Assembly: GCA_015345905.1 (NCBI GenBank)
Contig: JADDTR010000011.1
Location: 310,001-374,000, forward strand
Source of the DNA: Aotearoamyces nothofagi
Lineage: Eukaryota; Ascomycota; Leotiomycetes; Leotiales; Tympanidaceae
DNA: 64,000 bases
Reading direction: 5' to 3'
Made by a program: the position numbers and the translations under genes. Positions 11,697-22,954 of this stretch are shown piece after piece. The notes beneath the pieces were generated by a model. The model searched no databases. It was not told the DNA's origin and saw only the letters and a program-made list of their open reading frames with translations. Each line of letters opens with the position of its first letter. Positions within the stretch are counted from its first letter, which is position 1.

Positions 11697-11813
11697 GTAG
11701 TAGTAGTATCATCACCATCACCATCATTACCATCATCATCATCACCATCACCACCATCACCATCACCATCATCACCATCACCATCATCATCACCATCATC
11801 ACTACTACTACTC
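11697..11813. repeat. ATC/ACC trinucleotide-hexanucleotide array
   Basis: Alternating CATCAC and CATCAT words flanked by TAG and ACT triplets. Confidence 0.95.
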
Positions 11814-13425
11814 GCTATCCCACCCCCACCGTCGCAGGACCTGTATACAGTCCCTTTCGCTTGCAAGCCGTTGCCAACTCCTGCTGCTCGTATGTATCGT
11901 ATCGCACAACTGTGTACTGTACTTACTATACTCTACTGTACTCTACTTACTATACTGTGCATGCTGTGCGTGCTGTGCGTGCTGGGTGGCCTGGCCCTGC
12001 AGCGGGCAGCGGGCAGCGGGCAGCCCCACCCCCTCCCCTCCCCTTCCCAGAGGGGGCGCCGGTCCATCGCGGGACTCGCGGGAGGCCGCTCTAGCATGCC
12101 GGGACTCCACGCACCGTAAGTGCAAGCCAGTGTCTTCGCTCGCCAGTCTTCGCTCGCCCAGTCTTCGTCCGCCCAGTCTCAGCACCGCCGAAATGCCTGC
12201 TGGAGTCCCGTGGCAGCGGATCGCTCCCCCCCGATCCAGAGTGCAAATTTTTTTTGTTTTTTTTTTTTTTGGCTTCTGTTGTGCTTTTGGGTTTTGCGTC
12301 CTCTCGCCCTATCAATACAGTACAGTGCAGTACAGTGCAGTACAGTAATTGACCTCCTGCCCTGCCCCCTGTTCCCTGTTCCCCTTTCCCCTGCGCGTAC
12401 AGTGTACTACCGTACCTCGCTCGCTTTCCTCCCTCCGCTCCCAAGACACTGCCGTGCCGTGCCGTACTGTTTTACTATCAGGATCCGAGAACCCCAGGCC
12501 GTCTTTTTTTTTCCCTCTTTCTTTCTCCTCCTCGTGGCCTCCTCCTGTTCTGGGTCTCTGGGTCTCTGAGTCCTGACTCCGATCCATCCGTGGCCACCGT
12601 CCTCGCGCGAGCAGGTCTGCGTAAGCTTTCCTGTCCTGCAGACATGGCTCGGGTGGGCGTCGGTGGGCCGGCCCTGTGCTCGAGTACAGTACATGCGGTG
12701 TATTTCGCAGCACCCCCTGCAGTTGCCCTACTGTCCCCTACAGAACCCTCCCTGGCAGTATCCTGCGCCTCCTGTGCCTGGGTCGGCAGGTGCTTGCTAC
12801 AGCGCTGTATCCTGGGCTCAAGTACTGTACAGTACAACAAGAATACTTGCGGCTTCCTTCCGGCGGCAAAGTCATATGGTCGAGAGTCCGTATTGTCTGC
12901 ACCCCCGGCACCTGGCTCGTAGCAAACAGCTGCCGTGATTAGCACAGCACACACCAGCGTCGACGGGACGGGTACATTGCTGTGCGTGCAACAGGCCATC
13001 CTTGCTGCAAGCAGGGCACTTCCGTACACACTGTGCAGTCCTGTGCAGTCCTGTGCGGTATTTCATCATGCCTGTGTAGGAAGGGGGCATCGTGTACTGC
13101 GTGTGTACTGCGTGCGTACTGCAGGTGCACTGTATCTATCACTGTTGTATATCCACCTATCCAGCCAGCCAGCCAGCCAATGCCGTGTCTCGCGGAAAGA
13201 CACCAGAAGCGCCCCTGGCATGTCGTCGGATAGCATCCTGCAGAAGGATAAGCTGCTGCCGTCCTGCATTGCATGTATTGTACTGTAAGTCAGCGAAGCG
13301 GGTATGTATGTACTGCAGCGTGTACTGGCGTGCTGTATGTACATGCGTACTGCATGTACGGTATACGCATGTACATTGTATTGTATTGTACGGGAGATAC
13401 AGCAGCACTACTAGAAGTACAGAAG

Positions 13426-13488
13426 TACAGCCTACAGCCTACAGCCTACAGCCTACAGCCTACAGCCTACAGCCTACAGCCTACAGCT
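13426..13488. repeat. TACAGCC 7-mer array
   Basis: About nine perfect tandem copies of TACAGCC. High identity suggests recent expansion. Confidence 0.97.
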
Positions 13489-13705
13489 GCCCCTCCAGTG
13501 CCCTCCTCTCTCCCATCGCCCTGCTGTATGGGTGCCTATCAATGGCATCAAGCCCGTCATAAGGCGGTTTGGGCAGCCATACCTCAGCCGCTGGTGCTGC
13601 GACCGATACACAGACACGTGTCGTCCTCAAGTAGGCCCGTGGACTCCGCCGTGTGGGACAATAGCAGAGGCTTTGCGTCGCAGCGTATCTCAGACCTCAT
13701 GCCCT

Positions 13706-13740
13706 CGCCTCGCCTCGCCTCGCCTCGTCTCGTCTCGTCT
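13706..13740. repeat. CTCGC/CTCGT pentanucleotide repeat
   Basis: Seven tandem pentamers, the last three with T in place of the last C. Confidence 0.93.
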
Positions 13741-14982
13741 TCACTCATCATCTGGCTTGTCGATAATCCGCAGCATGTGTGTGTGCGCGCCATCGACCCC
13801 CTATAATCCTTCCTTCCGTCCCTCCTGGCGCGTCCAGCCCAAGGGGGGCAGCAGGGCAACAGGGCAACAGGATAGCAGGATAACAGGACAGCAGGCTTCG
13901 TTCGCACACTGCAACCCACATCTTGGCCGGCCGGCATCTGGGTCATCCTGTCTCGCGCACCGCGCTTCGGCATCCGGGGCACAGCCAAATGGCCAGGCCG
14001 GCGAAGAAGAAACGGCTCAGATGTCAGATGAGGCTCTCGATGGCATCCGAATCAGGCAGCCCTCCCAGGCACCAGCAGCCACCAGGACGGCCTCTCGTTT
14101 CACATCTCCCCTGAGTCACACAGCATGGACGGCAGCTCCAGCGCCCACAGCCAATCACGCCGAGGAAGCACGCGACGGCGAGGTCGACGGCGAACTCGGC
14201 CTCCCGTTTCCCTGCCTCCGCCCAGCCTGGGCGACGGCGAGGTCGATAGGCAACCCCGGCCACGACGGCGACGGCGACTGTCCACCACCGCCCGCGACGC
14301 TGCTGGACGGGTGGCCTCTGGCGCGGGGCGGTGCCCCCCCTCTTGCGTATCTGCTGCTGCCTCGGGCATGGCAAAGCGGGCTTCCAGCAGAGCTGCCCGC
14401 CACGACACGGCTCCCCAGCGATGCCGTCACTCCCTGACGCATCCTACACGAGTCGGTCCTCGGGCATGGCAGCGTGCGACGGCGTCGCTATGGGCGGTGT
14501 CGACAGGCCGCTCTGGCGACGTCTGCTGCGTCAGTAGACCAGAGCGTCTCTGCAGCCTGCAACGGGTGGCAAAAGTGGCCCGTCTCTCGCTCTCGTCTGC
14601 TTGCGCTCCCCCTTCCCTGGCCACAGTGACCGGCACGTGACTCGCACGTGACTCGCAGCTTGCTGTCACGTGTGGGCCTCACGCGGGTATCGAGCTCGCC
14701 GTGGAATAGCCATATGCTGGCTCTCGAACTCACTGCTGCTGCGAGGCATCACGTCCCTCGCTGCCATCTCCCGCTCTCACTCTCTGCTACACACCAACCA
14801 CCACCACAAAGCCACGCAAGTCCCAGCCACGAACGGAAATCGCCGAGCTCTCCCCTCGCCAGCGGCCCCGTCTCTCTCTTGCCTTGCCTTGCGTGCTTCG
14901 CTCTGCTGGCTCTCTCTCGACACCCGCCCCGGGCCGCCTGGCTGTGTCGCTCATCCGCGCCTTCGATTCGATCTCCCTTTTG

Positions 14983-14990
14983 TATATAAA
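14983..14990 (+). promoter_or_regulatory. Orphan TATA-like box
   Basis: TATATAAA preceded by a pyrimidine-rich stretch. No recognisable gene follows on the plus strand, so it is either fortuitous or belongs to an unrecognised non-coding transcript. Confidence 0.25.
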
Positions 14991-15217
14991 ACTGATACTA
15001 CACGCACTCCTCGGGCCGCCAGAAGCACGCGGCGCCGTCCCGCTATTGCTAGACGCCGTGGGGTCCCCTTAGATGCTTCCAGAGCCACCGTGCATGTGCA
15101 AGTACAAACGCGCTAAGCTGCAGCTATGCCCGTGCCGTACGGTGTGAAAAGAGGTCTTTGCGGATGGGCTCTGCGTCCCGCGTGCTGTCTGTCGCCTGGT
15201 ACCGGGATACGCGAAGC

Positions 15218-15298
15218 GAGAGGAAGGAAAAAAGGGGGGGGGGGAAAGAAAAAAAGGGGGGGAAAGGAAATAGGGGGAAAGAAAAATAGGGGGAATGT
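15218..15298. repeat. Homopurine A/G tract with poly-G runs
   Basis: About 80 bp almost purely purine on the plus strand, with alternating A and G runs including one of ten G. Confidence 0.9.
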
Positions 15299-15463
15299 AT
15301 GATATCAAGCTGTGGACGATGGGAATATGGCGTTTAAGATCATAGCAGCCGTGGCAGCTGTAGTAGCAGTCCTCTACTAAACCACCTTTTTTAAAAGGCA
15401 TGATATTCACGGCCCTGGGCTATGGCAGACAGATAGACACCCGTAGATAGATACATACATATT

Positions 15464-15483
15464 ATATATATATATATATATAT
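15464..15483. repeat. (AT)n microsatellite
   Basis: About ten AT dinucleotides, some 100 bp beyond the 3' end of the lactate dehydrogenase gene. Confidence 0.9.
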
Positions 15484-15578
15484 TCAACTCAGTAAGATGA
15501 TATCATATCATACACGCGTCTAGACAACCCATCTACGAGCTCCAGGTCCAGCCCTCGTGAGTGTCTCAACAGCCCCAT

Positions 15579-17234
15579 CTACATGCGCGCCTTCGGCCTC
15601 CACTTCGCATACGGATGCTCGCCCGCGGACGGCACCAGGTGGTCCACCGCCAGCGAGTTCACCAGGCCCGGGTGGACCTGCGTGAGGTCCGTGACGCCGC
15701 ACATCTTCATCGTCGTCTCGAGCTCGTCTCTCAGAACTGCGCCCGCGTCAGCCGGGGGGACCTACAGCTCGCGGCCGGGCCTGGGGAGGGGGGGGGAGGG
15801 GGGGGGCCGACTCACTCTCGACGTACTTCTCCACGCCCTCCTGGCCGTAGTTCAGGGCGAACAGGAGGCCGCGGCCGATGCCCACGGCCCGCGCGCCGAG
15901 GCACAGGGCCTTGAAGATGTCGGTGCCGCGCATGATGCCGCCGTCGACGAAGACCTCCATGCGGTCCAGCACGTCGGGGCAGCACCGCTGCAGCTCCAGC
16001 AGGACCAGCACGGGCGCGGGCGCCGTGTCCAGGCTGCGCCCGCCGTGGTTGCTCAGGATGATGGCGTCGACGCCCTGGTCCGCGGCGCGCCGGGCGTCCA
16101 TGGCCGTCTGCACGCCCTTGAGCACGATGGGGAGGCTCGTGCTGCGCCGGAGCCACGGGAGGTCGCGCCAGGAGAGGCCGTCGTCGATATAGCCGCCCAT
16201 GACGCGCCCGATCGAGCCGCCCTTCTTGTCGTTGGTGGCGGCCGCGCCGCTCATGGGCGCCACCATGCCCTCGTCGGCCTTGACCCTCTCGTCGGCCTCC
16301 CTCTTGCCGGGGACGGGCGCGTCGACCGTCACGACGACGGCCTTGGCCCCGAGCTGCTCCGCGTGCCGGAGCAGCCTCTCGCTCTTCTCTCGCTGCTTGT
16401 CGACGTACAGCTGGAAGAAGACCGGCAGCTCCCCGTCCGCGCTGCCGTCCGCGCTGCCGCCCGCGCCGTACGGGCCGCTCCTCGCGGCCGCCAAGATCTC
16501 CTCGATTGGGAAGCTTGCGTTGGTCGAGATGGCCTGCGGGATGCCGGCGCTCTTGCACCCCCGGGCAAGAGCCTTCTCGCCCTCGGGGTGGACCATCCTG
16601 GCCATGGCCGCGGGGGCACAGAAGATCGGGACGGACATCTTCTGCCCGAGCATCGTGGTGCTCGTATCCACCTCCCTCACGTCGATCAGGATCCGAGGCC
16701 GCAGCCCAATGTCGGCATACGCGCTGTTATTCCTGCGCTTCGTGTGCAGGTCTGTCGCGGCGCTGGAGTAAAAGGCCCACGTCTTGGCCGTCAAGGTGCG
16801 CGAAGCAACGTCTTCGAAGTCATACGTGTTAATAAGCGTATCAAGAGGAGGCTTCTCGGCGGGTTTTATAGCCGTCGCTGCTCTCGGCGGCGGCGCCTCT
16901 GCCCATTTCTCGTCGACCGTGGAGGGATCAAGAGCCCCAAGCTTCTTGGATGGAGGCAGGCCGGATTGGATGAGTGACGGAGAATGGACTTCAGAGTAGG
17001 CCTTGCTGGCATCTCGCCCGGCATAGCGAAGAAGTACTGGGTACGCGATCAGCCAGCTATACTTTCCAGCCACGGAGAATAGACAGTCCCCGCGAGAGCG
17101 TGCTCACTTTCTGCTCCGCCGGGATGTCCTGGTGCGAACTCCGTCACGTCGTAAACCATGCCATCGACTACGATCCACAGGTCTCTGTACTCGTTATGCC
17201 TCGACACCTCTCGTGCGGAGATGGGCCTCGGCAT
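15579..17234 (-). CDS. Cytochrome b2-type L-lactate dehydrogenase (FMN-dependent)
   Basis: Exons 17234-17108, 17036-15816 and 15736-15579 (introns 71 and 79 bp) give 501 residues, close to yeast CYB2-type enzymes without a presequence. Residues 1 to about 80 are a cytochrome b5 heme domain (SAREVSRHNEYRDLWIVVDG, heme ligand in GHPGGAE, second ligand in AYSEVHSPS). The rest is an FMN alpha-hydroxyacid oxidase barrel: FFQLYVDK, LPIVLKGVQT (active-site Lys), ILSNHGGRSLD (catalytic His and Arg) and EVFVDGGIMRGTDIFKAL. It oxidises L-lactate to pyruvate; the electron acceptor is probably cytochrome c if mitochondrial. The frame stays open upstream of this ATG without another ATG, and no targeting sequence is visible, so an upstream exon or a cytosolic paralog is possible. 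The 3' two thirds is far more GC-rich at third positions than the 5' part. Confidence 0.93.
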
Positions 17235-18601
17235 AGCGCCGCAAAGCTTGGAGATCAATAGATTCACTGCCAGTCTGGCGGATCTCAACAAGAGCTTCTT
17301 CTGGATATCAACGAAAGCCAACTGCTCGGCATTGCAAAGGGACGTTTACTGGGAAGATGAAGAATGTGAATTGGCCTACGGACGAGAGAGAGGGCTGAAC
17401 GCCGCCTTTCGTTACTGGCTCCTTGATCTGGGGTTGAGGCTCGCTGTAATTGAAGCCGAGGATGCTCTTGGGGTGCGTAGCTCCGGCTCCGTTTAGCGAC
17501 CGAGGCCACTCAAGAGAGCGGGATTCACAACTCCGTTATTACGCTGTAGACAGCTCTGCCTCGACACAACATATCTGTCTTTCCACTGAGGATTTCCTGG
17601 CCGTTCGGCAGCAGTCTTCTGCTATGGCGTCAAAGGTAAGTCAACGAGTGAGGCTTTTCTCCAGATGCCATCCTGCCGGCCACAGGATTTTGCTTCACCC
17701 GCCGCGATACCTCGCTCGAGCTTCCCATCGTTACCTCGTCCGTTCTGAGTCAGCAGCGCCGTCGGCGACGGGAGCCAGCGGCACAGTCAGCAACGCGATG
17801 CGCCGTGGATGGTCTCTGGATCCAACTCTTTGCCAGAGGAATGCGTGCGGCATTGCTCTGGTTCCCTCCGCATCCCGATGCGCTCTGGCCGCGACATCTG
17901 GAGAATTCATACGCTCGAGTGTCCATACCGTGCTTCGAGACTAAGCGGAGGGGCTGGCTGCCGCTGCTTGCTGACGCTGCTGGCTGTCACTGCTGGCTGC
18001 CACTGCTGGCTGCCACTGCTGGCTCGCCGGCGGTGCTTCCAGGCTGTTCTATGAGAGCTGAATCTCCAGGCCTAAGAGCAAGCGTGCGCGCATCCTCGTG
18101 GGTCGCGGGCAGATCGTGGGCCCCCAAGCCGCAGCAGCCACCCAATCGCTGGCTGTCAACGCCTTGTTGATGGAGTTCTGTGCGGGGACAGTGACGGGGC
18201 TGCCATGGGACAAGGTTCGCTTTAGCACACAACTTCAGCCGCAGTCAGCCCCCGAGGCTGGAATGGAAATGCTGCCACTTCCAGTGCTGGCTTAGACACG
18301 AGCTGGCATGTAAATTTTCATGGACTCGAAGGACTCCCCCATAGCATGTGAAGTCAGCTTCTCCCTTACACGATGATATATGCCCGCTATTTTCCTTGTA
18401 GCAGCTCGTCTCTGTCTCTCTTACTGCATCCGTTATAACACATACCTATAATCTTGGGCCTTTCTATTCGTGCGATTCCGACGAGTTCATTCTGCAATCT
18501 CTACCACGAGTGCATAGATTGTGGAGCTAAATTGAGCCTGGGCTGCTGAGCTGTGTTTTTTTTGTGGCATTGGTTATCTTTCAGCGGCGGCCTCTGCTAC
18601 A
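17235..18601. promoter_or_regulatory. Divergent intergenic region, lactate dehydrogenase / GMC fusion
   Basis: 1.37 kb between two divergent ATGs. Contains a GCTGGCTGCCACT 12-13 bp repeat at about 17975-18025 and a T run just upstream of the GMC start (18555-18561). Several open frames of 60-160 codons (for example 17450-17944) lack family character and overlap on both strands. Confidence 0.5.
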
Positions 18602-21600
18602 ATGTCTAATGGCAGCGGTGCCAATGGTTCGAACGGCGTCAGTGGTGACGAGGGCACCAATGGCCATCACACCAATGGCCATCACACCAATGGTCATCAC
18701 ACCAATGGTAAACACTCAAGTGGCGTCAACGGGCATGGGGTACACGTCAATACCTCATCCCAAAGAGTAGACTCTTTCGGGATACACACCGCAACGCCTG
18801 GCGGACCTATGTCCAGGGCTCAGGCGAAAGTCTCGTCGTATACTGATGACCCAAACGCACAACGCTTCCCTCGTATATCTCGCCCCGTCGAGCTCCTTCG
18901 CAATTCATATGATGTCGTGGTTATCGGATCTGGATATGGAGGGGGGGTTGCAGCTAGTCGGATGGCCAGAGCAGGCCAATCTGTGTGCCTTCTGGAGAGA
19001 GGGAAGGAAAGATGGCCTGGGGAGTACCCTTCCTCGCTGCCTGAAACTCTTAAGCAGCTACATATTTCAGGCGACTTCGCTCCTGGTTTTCTCAGCGGCG
19101 GCTTGGTTGAAGGTGGGAACCCGACCGGGCTATATCACCTAGTCGTCGGTCAGGGGCAGAACGCCTTTGTAGGAAACGGACTTGGTGGCACAAGCCTCCT
19201 CAATGCTAACGTCTTTCTAAGAGCTGATGATGGTACATTCAGTCTACCATACTGGCCCAAGGAGTTGAAAGAACCGGGAACGCTAGAGCCTTATTACCAG
19301 CTCGCTGAGCAGGTACTCGAACCAGAACCGTATCCGGAAGACTGGCCGGAACTCCCAAAGCTGACCATGCTTCGGAAGCAAGCCAATGCTTTGGGATTCA
19401 GCGAGAAGTTCAAGAGAGTACCTCAAACAACCAGATTTATGGTTGGGACGAACAGCACGGGGGTTGAAATGAATGCTTCAGCTCTAACAGGACAAGATTC
19501 CACGGGTGTCAACGACGGCAGCAAATCAAGCACCCTAGTCAACTATCTGAGCGATGCTTGGAACTGGGGCGCAGAAATGTTCTGCGAATGCGAAGTGAGG
19601 TATATCAAAAAGCACCCTAGCAGAGAAGGCTACATGGTCTACTTTGCCTGGCATGGTAGTGGCCGGGGAGCATTCAAAACCAACGTTTACGAAGACCTCA
19701 TGTGGGTATATGCGAAAAAATGTGTATTCCTCGGTGCTGGGAGTCTTGGAACGACAGAAATTCTCCTCCGCAGTCAAAAACTAGGCCTTTCCACCAGTTC
19801 CAAAGTTGGCACTGGCATGAGCGGCAATGGAGATATCCTAGCGTTCGGCTACAACTGCGATGATAAAGTGAATGCAATTGGTCGCGAGTTTCCTTCGCCG
19901 TACAATCCGGTTGGCCCAACCATTACCGGCGTTATTGACTGTCGAGAAGGTCACGAGAATCCTCTGGACGGCTTTGTCATAGAAGAAGGAGCGGTTCCCA
20001 AGGCACTAGCACCTCTTTTTCAAGTGATGCTTGAGCTCATGCCTGGTAAACAAGCACCAAAACACCTCAGTGCCTTTGAGAAGGTAAAACACATACTTGC
20101 AAGTGGTGGGAGTCGGTTTCTTGGCCCGTACTATGAAAAGGGTAGTATTGAGAAGACCATGATCTATCTGATAATGTCGCACGACTCTAACCAGGCAATA
20201 TTGACATTGAAGAATGACAAGCCCGCGTTGAAATTCTTGGGTGTCGGAAGGTCAGAGCATGTGGAGTACCTCAACAGCCTGCTTGCACAGGCGACTTCTG
20301 CAGTTGGTGGTACCTTTATAAATAGTCCATTCTACGCCATTCTTGGACAGCAGGAAATCACCGTCCATCCTATTGGGTAATTTTCCCACGAATAGCACTT
20401 ATGGCTCTGTATACTAACGCAGCTTCAGGGGTGCTTGTATGAGCAGTGACGGTACAGCGTCCGCTGGTGCAACCAACCATTTTGGTGAAGTCTTGACTGG
20501 GAATGGCGATGAAACCCATCATGGCTTGGTCGTGACCGATGGTGCTGTTGTTCCTACAGCGCTGGGTGTTAATCCATTCGCGACTATCACTGCCCTGGCG
20601 GAGCGATCGGTTAAGCATACGGCAGATAAGATGGGACTTCATATTGATTACAAGACTGAAAATGGTTGGAATACCCTTGAATTGGACAACAGCTTGGAAA
20701 GATGACTGACAGTAAATGCAGGCATACTCGATCTCTTCGGGTCTCCTCGCCGCTCCATTGCCGCTGATAATAGCATAATCAAGGCTGAGCATCTCATTCA
20801 TCAGACGCAGGCAGCCAAGGTCAGCGGTATGGGGTTCTCTGAGGTAATGTCCGGCTTTATTCACGTTGGTGACGACTTGTCCCGAAGTAGGATAGAAGAC
20901 TTTGAGGTAGCATACAAAACCGCCCGAGGATTGTGTGAGGCTGCAAGATTTTTCCTAAGCGTGAAGGCTTGGGATACTGAAACAAGTAAGTTACAGAGAT
21001 CTCAGAAGTTAAATGGCATTGATGATTGACTCGTATTACCAAGCTGTACATCGCTCAGACCATTATGCCATGCTTACCGGAACATTCATTTGCCCAGCAC
21101 TTCCCGGGAGTCCTTTCATGGTTCAAAGGGGTAAATTTCAACTGTTTAACACGTTTCACGAAGCTTCTGGTACGAAGAATCTAACTTACGATTTTGACAT
21201 GGCTGGCACTGATGGGGAGAAATATCACTTCCATGGTTATAAGATCGTCGACTCGTCGGTTGCTCTCAACCCCTTTGCATTATGGAGGGCTACATCTACT
21301 CTATATGTCAAAATCAATCGCATCAATGGACCCGTTATTGGCCGCGGGATACTTCATATTAATCCATTGGACTTTCTTTCCGAAGCTAAAACGCTGATGC
21401 CGTCCGGACGAAGCTTACTTGCGAAAGCACAGTCGACAGTCAGCTTCTTAAGCTACTTTGCTAAACAAGCAGCCGGCTCATTCTTTGTTCCCTTTACCGC
21501 ATTGCAATATCCATTGCATACGTATGAGGGTTTTGTCAATCCAACTCCAATTACAGAAACATTTCAGGTGACGGCATCCGATGGCGTCAAATGCTACATG

Positions 21601-22690
21601 CAGATGTGGGAAGCACGGCCTACGAATCCTGACCTCCCAGTCTACGACCTTCTGATGATACCAGGTGCCTCTGTTGACCATCAGATCTATTCCTTGCAGA
21701 CCATTGAGCACAACGCCGTTCAGTACTTCACCAAGGCCGGGTACCGTGTCTGGGTCATCGTCCACCGAATTGGCATGACTATGCAAGCTGAGCACAACTG
21801 GACGACATTTGATGCCCGTCTCGATATTCGTGCTGCTATCCAGCAGATCCGGACAATCCAGGGTCCGAAGAAGATATACACGATTGCACATTGTATGGGC
21901 TCTGTCGCTTTCTCTTGCGGTCTACTCGACGGAACAATTCCCGCAGACTGGATCCTAGGTATCAGCTGTTCGCAGGTATTCATGAACCCCAAATGGTCTA
22001 CTCTAAACGTAGCGAAAGTCTTGTCCCCAATTCCGCTGGATGGATTCTACAAGACGGTTTTGGGCAACTGGTTCTCGTGCACTTCGAGCCCCAACGACTC
22101 CTTTTTCCAGCGGACAATCAATCAGATATTACGGTTCTATCCAGACTCACCAGGAGAGCTGTGTAATAACGTGGCGTGTCACCGTGGATCGTTTATTTTT
22201 GGAAGGTGAGAAATAAGCCCTCCCATCAACGTATCTTCTATGAGACCTGTACTAACGACGTCCCTACAGAATGTGGAATCACCGCAACCTCAACGAAGCA
22301 ACCCATCGACAGATCAATCGCTTTTTCGGCGGCGTAAACATGACCCTCGAACACCTCCTGATGCAGATGGGAATCCGCGGATACGTGACGACCAACTACC
22401 CTCTGGCGCAGCAGCTGACCACCCCGGTCAACATCCGCCGCCTCAAGGGCATCCCCATCTTCCTCTTCTCCGGAGCAGACAACAAGGTCCTGACCCCCGA
22501 GTCGACCGACGCCACGTACAGCATCCTGCGCGACGCGTTCGGCAGCAAGGACTACGAGCGGTGCGTCGTGGAGGGCTACGGCCACCTCGACTCCTGGATG
22601 GGCAGCCACGCCTTCAGAGACGTGTATCCCATGGTCAGGGAGAGGGTCGATCGCGTGGTGAGGGGTGACGGATATCGATATCAGGGATGA
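18602..22690 (+). CDS. GMC (cholesterol oxidase-like) flavoprotein fused to alpha/beta hydrolase
   Basis: Exons 18602-20376, 20429-20664, 20722-20985, 21044-22205 and 22270-22690 (introns 52-64 bp) give 1285 residues in one frame. Residues 1-90 are low complexity with three TNGHH repeats. About 100-680 is the GMC oxidoreductase: VVVIGSGYGGGVAASRMA with FAD-binding glycines near 109-114, GNGLGGTSLLNANVF, VHPIGGACMSSDGT (catalytic His) and LGVNPFATITALAERS (conserved Asn). Residues about 760-900 form a linker with a conserved FDMAGTDGEKYHFHGYK region. About 930-1285 is an alpha/beta hydrolase with GASVDHQIY, IAHCMGS, SGADNKVLTPE and VEGYGHLDSW. The predicted triad is Cys1042-Asp1216-His1251, with Cys where Ser is usual. 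I recall similar GMC-hydrolase fusions in bacteria and fungi. Oxidation of a sterol or other hydrophobic alcohol coupled to ester or lactone hydrolysis is inference. Confidence 0.9.
18657..18712 (+). repeat. In-frame 15 bp repeat encoding TNGHH
   Basis: Three to four tandem 15 bp units within the N-terminus of the GMC fusion. The unit length keeps frame, so copy-number variation would only lengthen or shorten the disordered tail. Confidence 0.95.
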
Positions 22691-22722
22691 GGTCTCGTTG
22701 CGGCGCGTGTTTTGGGGGAAAA

Positions 22723-22879
22723 GGGGGGGGGGGGGGGGGGGGGGGGGTGTNNNNNNNNNNNNNNNNNNNNNNNNNNNNNNNNNNNNNNNNNNNNNNNNNN
22801 NNNNNNNNNNNNNNNNNNNNNNNNNNNNNNNNNNNNNNNNNNNNNNNNNNNNNNNNNNNNNNNNNNNNNNNNNNNNNNN

Positions 22880-22954
<75 letters not shown>
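22723..22954. other. Assembly gap (129 N) flanked by poly-G and poly-C
   Basis: About 25 G lie at 22723-22747, N at 22751-22879, then an unbroken C run of 75 bases at 22880-22954. The sequence between is unknown. The run switches from G to C on the same strand across the gap, so either two separate homopolymers or a G/C inverted structure lies here, or the runs are partly sequencing or assembly artefact. Confidence 0.95.

Larger units (their letters stand above)
8089..15578. other. 7.5 kb gene desert rich in simple repeats
   Basis: No frame here shows protein-family character. The longest (13532-14437, 301 codons) is overlapped by long frames on both strands, as expected in GC-rich low-complexity DNA. 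The first 400 bp should hold the promoter of the 403-residue gene and the last few hundred the terminator region of the lactate dehydrogenase. The middle is a patchwork of 2-10 bp tandem repeats and TACAG/GTAC-rich sequence; the main arrays are listed separately. Confidence 0.75.

Noticed and set aside
13532-14437. 301-codon frame in the gene desert
   Set aside because: Biased Arg/Pro/Ser composition, overlapped by long frames on both strands, runs through simple repeats, no conserved motif.
14983-15110. Promoter of an unannotated gene at the orphan TATA box
   Set aside because: No coding frame or recognisable RNA downstream; one TATATAAA in 64 kb can be chance.
15583-16977. 464-codon plus-strand open frame across the lactate dehydrogenase
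   Set aside because: Exactly antisense to the GC-saturated coding strand; high GC3 removes stops on the opposite strand. No domain character.
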